Shown: one piece after another, positions 1-6,942 of the stretch | Numbering within the stretch: the stretch's first letter is position 1 | Layout of the letters: each line of letters starts with the position of its first letter | NCBI GenBank assembly: GCA_017958015.1 | Contig: JAGDDM010000193.1 | Span: 1 to 9,271 of the forward strand | Direction of reading: 5' to 3' | Length of the DNA: 9,271 bases | Origin: Abditibacteriota bacterium | GTDB lineage: Bacteria; Armatimonadota; UBA5829 | Position numbers and translations under genes: made by a program | The notes under the pieces: model-generated | Seen by the model: the letters and a program-made list of their open reading frames with translations, nothing else | Told to the model about the DNA's origin: nothing | Databases searched by the model: none

Positions 1-1
1 C

Positions 2-1600
2 GCCGTGCCGGAGATTCGGCAGCGGTACGCGGAGAAGTTTCACTATATTTTGGTGGACGAGTATCAGGACATCAACATTACCCAGTACATGTTGGTGCGG
101 CTCCTCTCAAGCGTTCACGGCAACGTGTTCTGCGTGGGCGACGACGACCAGTCCATCTACCGCTGGAGAGGCGCCAAAGTGGGCATTATTCTCCGCTTCG
201 AGCAGGATTTCCCCAAGGCCGCGGTATATAAACTGGAGCAGAACTACCGCTCAACCAAGAATATTCTGGCGGCGGCTCAGGCTGTGGTGGAAAAGAACTC
301 GATTCGGGCGGACAAGCACCTGCGCACCGACAATCCCGCCGGCGACAGAATAGGCTACGTCTCGGCAAACTCCGATTTGGACGAGGCCTCCATGGTGGCC
401 CAGGGCATACACGAAAAGGTTGACTACGGCTCGGACAACTACCGGGATATCGCCGTTCTCTACCGCATGAACTCCCAGTCCCGGCTGCTGGAAGAGGCTC
501 TTATCAACCGCCTGATTCCCTACAAGATTATCGGCTCCGTAAGGTTCTACGACCGCAAGGAGATTAAGGACATTATCGCCTATCTCCGCCTAGCCGCCAG
601 CCCCTACGAGTCCGTGTCCTTCAAGCGGGTGGTGAACGTGCCCGCAAGAGGTTTCGGCCTTACGAGCCTCGCCCGGGTGGAAAACTACGCCGCCGCCCAC
701 GAGTGTTCCCTCTACGAAGCCGCCAAGGATATGGACAGCATTATAGGTCTCACGGCCAGGGCCAAGAGCGCCTTGGAGTCTTTCCTCGCCATCATCGAAA
801 GACTCAGGGACGCCGTGGGGAAAATGGGGCTTTTCGCTCTCACCGAGGAACTTCTGAACCTCACCGGCTACGTGACAATGCTTAAAGACGAAGGCACCTC
901 CGAGGCTCAGAGCAAGCTTGAGAATATCGAGGAGTTTATGAACGTGGTGAGTCGTTTCGCCGACGGGGGAGGGGACGCCACTCTGGGCAACTTCCTTGAG
1001 CAGATAGCCCTCATATCCGATATCGATTCATACGACAACGGCGAGAACGCCGTCACTCTCATGACCATGCACGCCGCCAAGGGATTGGAGTTTCCGGTTG
1101 TGTACATAACCGGCATGGACGAGAGCGTATTTCCCAACGCCAGAGCCTTCGCGGACCCGGAGGAAATGGAGGAGGAGCGGCGCCTCTGCTACGTGGGCAT
1201 GACCAGAGCCATGAAGAATCTCACCCTCACCCACGCGGAGCAGAGAATGGTCTACGGCAAGCTTACCCGCATGCTTCCTTCACGCTTTATCGGCGACGTT
1301 CCCCGCTCGCTTCTGGATTTGCCGGAAGCGCCGGCTCATCCCACCTATTCGGAAGTGTCGGAGAGGGCGCCGTACCGGACATTTAATCCCACGGTTGTTC
1401 GCAAACCGGCGGCCGCGTCCGGAGGCGAACCGACCTTCAAACCAGCCCAGAAAGTGCGCCACGACAAATTCGGAAAGGGCGTGGTTCTGGCGGTGAACGG
1501 CGAGGGAGACAACGAACAGGTGTCCGTGCTCTTTGACGAGGCGGGGAAAAAGAATCTTCTTGTTTCCGTGGCCAAGTCCAAGATGCGGGTTATTCACTGA
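2..1600 (+). CDS. pcrA: ATP-dependent DNA helicase PcrA/UvrD, 5'-truncated by window edge
   Basis: This is a superfamily 1A 3'-5' DNA helicase that unwinds DNA with ATP in nucleotide excision repair, mismatch repair and clearing of replication blocks. Counting from the GTG at position 5, the visible motifs are: motif II LVDEYQD (residues 16-22), motif III VGDDDQSIYRWRGA (44-57), motif IV QNYRST (79-84), motif V MTMHAAKGLEF (353-363) and motif VI EERRLCYVGMTRA (390-402). Residues about 480-530 form the C-terminal Tudor-like domain of PcrA/UvrD (KVRHDKFGKGVV), which in known members contacts RNA polymerase. The family is usually about 720-750 residues, so roughly 200 N-terminal residues, including the Walker A motif, lie outside the window. 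The frame is open to base 2, so the GTG at 5 is an internal codon and not the start. The full domain order and the PcrA-type C terminus exclude Rep or RecB. Whether the symbol should be pcrA or uvrD is a naming choice. Confidence 0.95.
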   Translation, partial: AVPEIRQRYAEKFHYILVDEYQDINITQYMLVRLLSSVHGNVFCVGDDDQSIYRWRGAKVGIILRFEQDFPKAAVYKLEQNYRSTKNILAAAQAVVEKNSIRADKHLRTDNPAGDRIGYVSANSDLDEASMVAQGIHEKVDYGSDNYRDIAVLYRMNSQSRLLEEALINRLIPYKIIGSVRFYDRKEIKDIIAYLRLAASPYESVSFKRVVNVPARGFGLTSLARVENYAAAHECSLYEAAKDMDSIIGLTARAKSALESFLAIIERLRDAVGKMGLFALTEELLNLTGYVTMLKDEGTSEAQSKLENIEEFMNVVSRFADGGGDATLGNFLEQIALISDIDSYDNGENAVTLMTMHAAKGLEFPVVYITGMDESVFPNARAFADPEEMEEERRLCYVGMTRAMKNLTLTHAEQRMVYGKLTRMLPSRFIGDVPRSLLDLPEAPAHPTYSEVSERAPYRTFNPTVVRKPAAASGGEPTFKPAQKVRHDKFGKGVVLAVNGEGDNEQVSVLFDEAGKKNLLVSVAKSKMRVIH

Positions 1601-1601
1601 C

Positions 1602-1630
1602 TTGACATTATCGCGGTTTTCCGGTAAAGT
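1602..1630 (+). promoter_or_regulatory. Probable sigma-70-type promoter for purA
   Basis: A TTGACA box (1602-1607, 6/6) is followed after 17 bases by TAAAGT (1625-1630, 4/6 to TATAAT). It begins one base after the helicase stop codon. Initiation would fall near 1637 and leave a leader of about 60 bases before purA. A second overlapping candidate is TTGTGA (1638-1643) with TATAAC (1660-1665) at 16-base spacing; it would start near 1672. Either shows that purA has its own promoter. No purine-operator or riboswitch structure was recognised in the leader. Confidence 0.6.
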
Positions 1631-1696
1631 TGATAGGTTGTGATTATCGGTTTTACGGATATAACGCAACAATATTCATTCGGAGTAAATATAAAA

Positions 1697-2989
1697 ATGT
1701 CCAACGCAGTAGTCATCGGAATGCAATGGGGCGACGAGGCCAAAGGTAAAATCGTCGATTACCTGTCCGGTAACGCGGACCTTGTTGTTCGCTACAACGG
1801 CGGAAACAACGCCGGTCACACGGTTGTAATCGGTGAGGAAGTCTACAAGTTCCACACCGTTCCGGTGGGCATACTCAACGAGGGAGTTACCGCGGTTATA
1901 GCCGACGGCGTGGTTCTGGATCCCGCCATCGTGGCCGAGGAACTTCGTTCCCTCGCTCCCAAGGGTATCGGGAAAGAAAAGATTAAGATAAGCGGAAACA
2001 CCCACGTTCTCATGCCCTGGCACAGACTCTTCGATAATCTTCAGGAGACCAGCAAGGGCTCCAAGAAGATAGGCACCACCGGCAGAGGCATCGGCCCCTG
2101 CTATGCCGACAAGATTTCCCGAATCGGTCTGCGCATGTCCGAGTTTATCGACCCCGCGAGGTTCAAGGCTAAACTTCACGATATCCTCGCGGTCAAGAAC
2201 GCCATAATAACAAAGGTTTACGGCGGCGAGCCCCTGGACGAGGCGGCTATCTACGCGGAGTATTCCGAGTACGCCAAGGAGTTGGCTCCTCTGGTTTGCG
2301 ATACCGCCAAGCTCATCTTCGAGGCCGCCGATTCCGGTAAGAAGATTGTTTTCGAGGGCGCCCACGGTTCCCTTTTGGACATCGACCACGGCACCTATCC
2401 CTACGTAACCAGTTCCCACTGCGTTGCCGGCGGCGCTTCCATCGGCACCGGAATCGGCCCCACCATGATCGATAAGGTCATAGGCATCACCAAGGCCTAT
2501 TCCACCAGAGTGGGCGAGGGACCTTTCCCCACGGAGCTCTTTGACGAAATCGGCGACAAGATTCGCAGGCAGGGCAACGAGTTCGGAACCACCACCGGCA
2601 GACCCAGACGCTGCGGCTGGCTGGACACGGTTATCTCCCGCTTCACCGCCAGAGCAAACGGTACCACCGGCGTGGCTCTCACTCTTCTGGACGTTCTCAC
2701 CGGATTCGACACGATTAAAGTCTGCGCCGCCTATGAGATTGACGGCAAGATTACCAGAGATTTCCCCACGGACGTGGAGGTTTTGGCGAAGGCCAAGCCC
2801 GTTTACGAGGAAATGAAGGGCTGGAGCGAGGATATTTCCGAGTGCAAGCGGTTCGAGCAGCTGCCGGAAGCCGCCCGGAAGTACGTAAAGCGGGTTGAAC
2901 AGCTCATCGAGTCCCCGATTTGCGTCCTCGGCGTGGGCCGCCGCAGAGATCAGTCCATTATTCTCGACCACGAGATAATGACTCTGTAA
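1697..2989 (+). CDS. purA: Adenylosuccinate synthetase PurA
   Basis: This cytoplasmic enzyme joins IMP and aspartate using GTP to form adenylosuccinate, the first committed step from IMP to AMP. The protein is 430 residues, close to the usual 425-435. Visible motifs: WGDEAKGK (11-18) with catalytic Asp13; GGNNAGHT (35-42) with catalytic His41; TTGRGIGPCYADK (127-139); DIDHGTYPYVTSS (228-240); TRVGEGPFPTEL (270-281); GTTTGRPRRCGWLD (297-310); and a C-terminal RDQSIIL segment. The reading frame could extend 19 codons upstream to 1640, but those residues do not resemble the family and would fall at or before the predicted transcription start. A GGAG at 1682-1685 supports the ATG at 1697. Two positions are unusual: the P-loop usually reads GDEGKGK, and FEGAQ is here FEGAH (His223). 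The gene stands alone between its own promoter and a terminator. Confidence 0.97.
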   Translation: MSNAVVIGMQWGDEAKGKIVDYLSGNADLVVRYNGGNNAGHTVVIGEEVYKFHTVPVGILNEGVTAVIADGVVLDPAIVAEELRSLAPKGIGKEKIKISGNTHVLMPWHRLFDNLQETSKGSKKIGTTGRGIGPCYADKISRIGLRMSEFIDPARFKAKLHDILAVKNAIITKVYGGEPLDEAAIYAEYSEYAKELAPLVCDTAKLIFEAADSGKKIVFEGAHGSLLDIDHGTYPYVTSSHCVAGGASIGTGIGPTMIDKVIGITKAYSTRVGEGPFPTELFDEIGDKIRRQGNEFGTTTGRPRRCGWLDTVISRFTARANGTTGVALTLLDVLTGFDTIKVCAAYEIDGKITRDFPTDVEVLAKAKPVYEEMKGWSEDISECKRFEQLPEAARKYVKRVEQLIESPICVLGVGRRRDQSIILDHEIMTL

Positions 2990-3002
2990 CCTCAAAAAAA
3001 AT

Positions 3003-3050
3003 TACCCCATTCGAGCCTTCTATCGGAACGAGTGGGGTATTGTCTTTAAT
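3003..3050. terminator. Intrinsic terminator after purA, probably bidirectional
   Basis: An 11-bp stem pairs 3003-3013 (TACCCCATTCG) with 3029-3039 (CGAGTGGGGTA), with one G-U pair and a 15-base loop. On the plus strand it is followed by the T-rich stretch TTGTCTTTAAT and lies 13 bases after the purA stop. On the minus strand the same stem is followed by an uninterrupted run of eight U (A-run at 2994-3001), so it would also stop transcripts reading leftward from the tRNA gene. Confidence 0.85.
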
Positions 3051-3094
3051 ACGGCCTTGCGTTATTTATCGGCGAAGCACTTTGCGCAAAACGG

Positions 3095-3120
3095 AAAGGC
3101 GCCGAAAACAGCGCCTTTTT
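3095..3120. terminator. Intrinsic terminator hairpin downstream of tRNA-Leu
   Basis: An 8-bp stem pairs 3095-3102 (AAAGGCGC) with 3111-3118 (GCGCCTTT) around an 8-base loop. The plus strand continues as a run of five T (3116-3120). On the minus strand the hairpin begins 5 bases past the tRNA CCA end and is followed by TTTCCGTTTT. Position favours a role as terminator of the minus-strand tRNA. The T-run is better in the plus direction, where it would back up the purA terminator. Confidence 0.75.
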
Positions 3121-3123
3121 GCT

Positions 3124-3209
3124 TGGTGCCGAAGACCGGAGTCGAACCGGTACGAGGTCGCCCTCGGTGGTTTTTGAGACCACTGCGTCTGCCATTCCGC
3201 CACTTCGGC
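3124..3209 (-). tRNA. tRNA-Leu(CAA)
   Basis: The minus strand folds as a class II tRNA of 86 bases with CCA encoded. The acceptor stem pairs GCCGAAG with CTTCGGC, followed by discriminator A and CCA. The anticodon stem GTGGT/ACCAC closes the loop CTCAAAA, giving anticodon CAA (plus-strand 3174-3176), which reads UUG. The long variable arm CGAGG-GCGA-CCTCG is typical of Leu and the T arm is ACCGG-TTCGACT-CCGGT. The gene is convergent with purA and divergent from sppA. Confidence 0.97.
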
Positions 3210-3222
3210 ACGTGCGGATTAT

Positions 3223-3251
3223 ATTATAAACGGATTTGACTTTATTGTCAA
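3223..3251 (-). promoter_or_regulatory. Consensus sigma-70 promoter of tRNA-Leu
   Basis: Read on the minus strand, TTGACA (3251-3246) is followed after exactly 17 bases by TATAAT (3228-3223), a 6/6 and 6/6 match. Initiation would fall near 3216, about seven bases before the mature tRNA 5' end at 3209, so the 5' leader removed by RNase P would be very short. The -35 box ends one base before the purine-rich Shine-Dalgarno sequence of the divergent sppA gene. Confidence 0.9.
3236..3251. repeat. Short inverted repeat TTGAC-N6-GTCAA in the sppA/tRNA-Leu intergenic region
   Basis: Two 5-base arms (3236-3240 and 3247-3251) are separated by six bases. The right arm is most of the tRNA promoter -35 box, and the pair sits just upstream of the sppA Shine-Dalgarno. 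It could be an operator half-site pair, a small hairpin in the sppA leader, or chance. Only the symmetry is seen. Confidence 0.35.
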
Positions 3252-3263
3252 GAGGAGAATATT

Positions 3264-4313
3264 ATGAACGACGATTTCACTCCCAAAGAGCCGGTTTCCG
3301 AACCGGAAAAAAAGTATTACGCGCCCCAAAAGAGCGCAAACGCGGTTGTGCCCTTCGTCCTGGGCTGCTTCACCGCCGTTATCGTGTCGGTGCTGCTTGT
3401 CGTAATGGGTTTCGCCGCCATGTTCGGCGCTATGGGCAAAGCCTTTGAGGGTATGAGCTCCGCCGTCAAGACGGATTTCGGCGGCTCCAAAAGCGGCAAT
3501 GTGGCTCTCATTCGTGTCGAGGGTGAGATAACCTCCGGCACCGGCGGCGGCATCTTTGCCGACAACGACTGCGGCGCCGAAACAATCGTTGAGTGTCTGG
3601 ACGACGTGAAAGAGGACAAGAACGTGAAGGGCGTCATTCTGCGGATAGATTCCCCCGGCGGTTCCGCAGCGGCCTCCGAAGAGGTTTACAACGCGGTCAT
3701 GCGTCTGCGCAAATCCGGCAAAAAGGTTTACACCTCCATGGGCGGCACGGCGGCTTCCGGCGGTTACTACATCGCCGCCGCCTCCGACAAGATTTTCGCC
3801 GACGCGAGCACACTTACCGGCAGCATCGGCGTCATCATGAGCGGCGCCGACCTCAGCGAGCTTTATAAGAAAATAGGCTACAGCCCCAACACCATCAAAT
3901 CCGGCAAGTTCAAAGACATCGGCACGGCCAACAGACCCATGACCGACGAGGAACGACAGTTGTTGCAGAACATGATAGACGACGTGTACAACACTTTCCT
4001 CACCGACGTGTCAAAGGGCAGAAACATTCCGGTCGAGACGCTTCGTCCCATAGCTGACGGCAGAATCTTTACCGGCAAAACCGCCAAGGCCGCTGGCCTC
4101 GTTGACGAAATAGGCGGTCTCTACGAGACTGAGATGGCCATGGCCAAGGAACTGAAGATTAAGGAAGAGGACCTTGATGTGTTCGAGTACGAATCCGACA
4201 AGTCTCTCCGGTCGCTCCTGGGCATAAAGTTTGACGGCGGCGCGAGAAAGCTTTTGGGGAATCTTCTCCTTTCCGACGCGGTAAACGATTTGGTGAAATC
4301 CGGTGACAGATAA
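3264..4313 (+). CDS. sppA: Signal peptide peptidase SppA, membrane-anchored serine protease (S49)
   Basis: SppA is a membrane-anchored Ser/Lys-dyad protease that degrades signal peptides left after secretion. The protein is 349 residues, the short single-domain form like Bacillus SppA rather than the roughly 600-residue E. coli tandem form. A polar N-terminal tail is followed by one transmembrane segment (about residues 28-58). Next come ILRIDSPGGS (125-134), the nucleophile motif TAASGGYYIAA with Ser165, TGSIGV (185-190), and KSGKFKD with candidate general base Lys217. The 52-residue Ser-Lys spacing equals that of the Bacillus enzyme (Ser147/Lys199). DGRIFTGKTAKAAGLVDEIGG (265-285) is the usual S49 C-terminal motif. 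AGAGGAG at 3251-3257 sits six bases before the ATG. The gene is first in a likely operon with polA, whose start overlaps its end by 11 bases. A plus-strand promoter was not clearly identified; it must overlap the tRNA-Leu promoter region. Confidence 0.93.
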   Translation: MNDDFTPKEPVSEPEKKYYAPQKSANAVVPFVLGCFTAVIVSVLLVVMGFAAMFGAMGKAFEGMSSAVKTDFGGSKSGNVALIRVEGEITSGTGGGIFADNDCGAETIVECLDDVKEDKNVKGVILRIDSPGGSAAASEEVYNAVMRLRKSGKKVYTSMGGTAASGGYYIAAASDKIFADASTLTGSIGVIMSGADLSELYKKIGYSPNTIKSGKFKDIGTANRPMTDEERQLLQNMIDDVYNTFLTDVSKGRNIPVETLRPIADGRIFTGKTAKAAGLVDEIGGLYETEMAMAKELKIKEEDLDVFEYESDKSLRSLLGIKFDGGARKLLGNLLLSDAVNDLVKSGDR

Positions 4314-6942
4314 GAAACGCCTTGTAATCGTTGACGGCAACTCCCTGCTGTACCGGGCCTACTTCGCGGTGCGGTATCTCTCCACCAAGGACGGCACGCC
4401 CACAAACGCCCTCTACGGCTTGGCGCAGATGCTCCTGAAACTGCAGGAGGAGAACTTCGACTGCGGTATTATCGCCTTCGACACCGGCAAACCCACCTTC
4501 CGCCACGAGGAATACAAGGAATACAAGGCCCAGCGGCCGCCCACTCCCGACGATTTAAGGGCCCAGATGCCCCTTTCCCGAGATCTGGCGGAGGCCTTCG
4601 GCTACACCAAGCTGGAGCTTGACGGCTTTGAGGGTGACGACGTTATCGGCACCATGGCCCGGAAAGCGGCGGCGGAGGGCATGGAAACGGTCATCGTCAC
4701 CGGCGACAGAGACGCTCTGCAGCTGGTGGACGAGAACACCAAGGTCATGCTCACCGTAAAGGGCGTCAGCGAGACGGTTCTCTGCGACCCGGAGGAGGTT
4801 GTGAGCCGCTTCGAGCTCACTCCCGCCCAGATTATTGACTATAAGGCTCTTAAGGGCGATACCTCCGACAACATTCCCGGCGTGAAGGGCATCGGCGACG
4901 TTACCGCCACAAAACTCCTGAAAGAATACGGCACGTTGGAGAACATCCTCGCCTCCCTGGACGACATGAAGAAGAGTAAGACCGTGGAAAAACTGCGGGA
5001 CGGGGCGGAGGACGCCAAACTCAGCAAGCACCTCGCCACAATCGTTACGGATATGCCCATCGACGTTAATCCGGCGGAGTGCGTTCTGCGGCCCGACGTT
5101 CCCGCGCTTTTGGGGCTTTTCGCGTCGCTGGAGTTCCGGAAGATGTCGGACAGAGTCAAAGAGCTGTTCCCGGCGGAGAAGGCGCCGGAGCCGGAAGCCT
5201 ACAACCCGGGGGGTTACACCGTCATCGAGACGCCGGAGGAACTGAAAAAGGTTTTGGCGGAAGCGAAGGCGGCGGGTTCCTGTTCATTCGTCTTTGAGTC
5301 CGACTCTCCCAAGCCCATATACGCCAATATCAAGGCAATTGCCATCTCTTTGGGCGCCGGCAAGACGTATTACATATCCTTCGCCCAAAAAGTGGCGGAG
5401 TCCCTTTTCGACGAGACGGAAGAACCCTCCTTTTCTTTGGCGGACTTCGCGGATTTCGCCGCCGACGAGTCCGTTGAGAAGATTTGTACCGACACCAAAC
5501 TCGCCTGGGGCGTTTTCAACCGTGAGGGATACGACCTCCGGGGCGCGGATTTCGACACCTCAATAGCTTTCTATCTCCTCCAATCCGACAGAGCCTCCTA
5601 CGATATGTTCGATTACGTGTTCGTGGCCGGGGCGGACGAGCTTGACGACAGGGCGAAACTCTGCTGCAGAGCGGAGCTGGCTTTCGTTATGCGGAAGGAT
5701 ATGGCGGATAAACTTGCGGAAGCAGGTATGTCGGATCTCTTTGAGAATATCGAGATGAAGCTGCCGCCGGTGCTGGCGGAGATTGAGCTGAACGGTTTTT
5801 ACGCCGATTCCGCATCTCTGAACGCTCTTTCCGTCACCTTCGCCAACGAGATAAACGCTTTGGAAAATCTTATCTACACGGCGGCGGGGAAGAACTTCAA
5901 CATCGCTTCCCCCAAACAGCTGGGCAAGGTTCTCTTTGAGGATTTGGGGCTTCCCGGCGGCAGGAAGAATAAAAACGGGGGCTATTCCACCAACGCGGAC
6001 GTGCTTGACGGTCTCAAGAAACGCTATCCCATCGCCGGTTGGATTCTCCGCTACCGTGAGCTGTCCAAACTCTGTTCCACCTACGCCGACGTTTTGCCTG
6101 AGATGATTTGCCGCAAAACCGGACGCATTCACACTTCCCTCAATCAGACCGTTACCACCACCGGCAGGCTTTCTTCCATGGAGCCTAACCTCCAAAACAT
6201 TCCCGTGCGGACGGAGTTGGGCCGGAAGATTCGGGGCGCCTTCGGGGCGGAAGAGGGGAACCTGCTCATATCCGCCGACTACTCTCAGATTGAGCTGCGG
6301 GTTATGGCCCACGTGACCGGCGACGAGGGACTGACAAAGGCTTTCGCCCGGGGCGACGATATCCACGCCGCCACCGCCGCGGACATATACGAGATCCCCA
6401 TTGAGCTTGTGGACGACGATATGCGCCGGGCGGCCAAGACCGTGAACTTCGCCGTTATCTACGGACGGAGCGATTTTATGTTGGCCAACGATTTGGACAT
6501 AAGCGTGTACGAGGCCAAGGACTTCAAGGAACGGTATTTCGACCGCTTCAAAGGCGTGAAGAAGTACACCGAGGAGACGGTTAAGTCCGTGAAAGAGCGG
6601 GGCTACGCCGAGACCCTTTTCGGGCGGCGCCGCTACATTCCGGATATCAACTCCTCCAACGGCAACATCCGTCAGGGAGCGGAGCGGCAGGCGGTGAACA
6701 TGCCCATTCAGGGCACCGCGGCGGACATCATGAAAAAAGCCATGATCGACGCTTCGGACGCTCTCCGGGACCGCTTCGGAGGCAAAGCGAAGCTTATTCT
6801 TCAGGTTCACGACGAACTCTTGGTTGAGGCTCCCAAGGAGCTGGCGGAAGAGGTCGCCGAGGTCTTGCGGAAGAGTATGGAGTCGGCGGTGGAGATGAAC
6901 GTGCCGCTTAAAGTCGATACGGAAATCGGGGAAAGATGGTAA
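4303..6942 (+). CDS. polA: DNA polymerase I
   Basis: PolA fills gaps in repair and replaces RNA primers on the lagging strand. The 879-residue protein has three domains. The 5'-3' nuclease (about 1-290) shows VDGNSLLYRAY with Asp11, GDDVIG (111-116), TGDRDALQLV (133-142) and GDTSDNIPGVKGIGDVTA (185-202). The central 3'-5' exonuclease-like domain (about 300-470) appears inactive: FDTETDS of the E. coli enzyme aligns with FVFESDS (329-335), losing the first Asp; the second-motif Asp is Ala401; and the third motif reads CCRAELA with no Asp. The polymerase domain has motif A SADYSQIELR (Asp659), motif B RRAAKTVNFAVIYGRS (708-722; Lys712, Phe716, Tyr720) and motif C LQVHDELL (Asp837). The GTG start at 4303 gives the canonical N terminus directly. 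No strong Shine-Dalgarno is seen, so translation is probably coupled to sppA, which ends at 4313. Confidence 0.96.
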   Translation: MTDKKRLVIVDGNSLLYRAYFAVRYLSTKDGTPTNALYGLAQMLLKLQEENFDCGIIAFDTGKPTFRHEEYKEYKAQRPPTPDDLRAQMPLSRDLAEAFGYTKLELDGFEGDDVIGTMARKAAAEGMETVIVTGDRDALQLVDENTKVMLTVKGVSETVLCDPEEVVSRFELTPAQIIDYKALKGDTSDNIPGVKGIGDVTATKLLKEYGTLENILASLDDMKKSKTVEKLRDGAEDAKLSKHLATIVTDMPIDVNPAECVLRPDVPALLGLFASLEFRKMSDRVKELFPAEKAPEPEAYNPGGYTVIETPEELKKVLAEAKAAGSCSFVFESDSPKPIYANIKAIAISLGAGKTYYISFAQKVAESLFDETEEPSFSLADFADFAADESVEKICTDTKLAWGVFNREGYDLRGADFDTSIAFYLLQSDRASYDMFDYVFVAGADELDDRAKLCCRAELAFVMRKDMADKLAEAGMSDLFENIEMKLPPVLAEIELNGFYADSASLNALSVTFANEINALENLIYTAAGKNFNIASPKQLGKVLFEDLGLPGGRKNKNGGYSTNADVLDGLKKRYPIAGWILRYRELSKLCSTYADVLPEMICRKTGRIHTSLNQTVTTTGRLSSMEPNLQNIPVRTELGRKIRGAFGAEEGNLLISADYSQIELRVMAHVTGDEGLTKAFARGDDIHAATAADIYEIPIELVDDDMRRAAKTVNFAVIYGRSDFMLANDLDISVYEAKDFKERYFDRFKGVKKYTEETVKSVKERGYAETLFGRRRYIPDINSSNGNIRQGAERQAVNMPIQGTAADIMKKAMIDASDALRDRFGGKAKLILQVHDELLVEAPKELAEEVAEVLRKSMESAVEMNVPLKVDTEIGERW

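Noticed and set aside
1640..1696. Upstream in-frame start that would extend PurA by 19 residues
   Set aside because: The extension lacks family resemblance, falls at or before the predicted transcription start, and the ATG at 1697 has its own GGAG.
1676..2995. Long minus-strand open frame (439 codons) opposite purA
   Set aside because: It lies wholly antisense to a clearly conserved gene and reads as low-complexity Gly/Leu/Val-rich protein. It arises because the G/C-ending codons of purA avoid stops on the opposite strand.
3124..3209. tRNA-Leu as an integration site for a mobile element
   Set aside because: Both flanks are ordinary chromosome genes, no duplicated tRNA 3' end is present, and the AT-rich patch is about 5 kb away.
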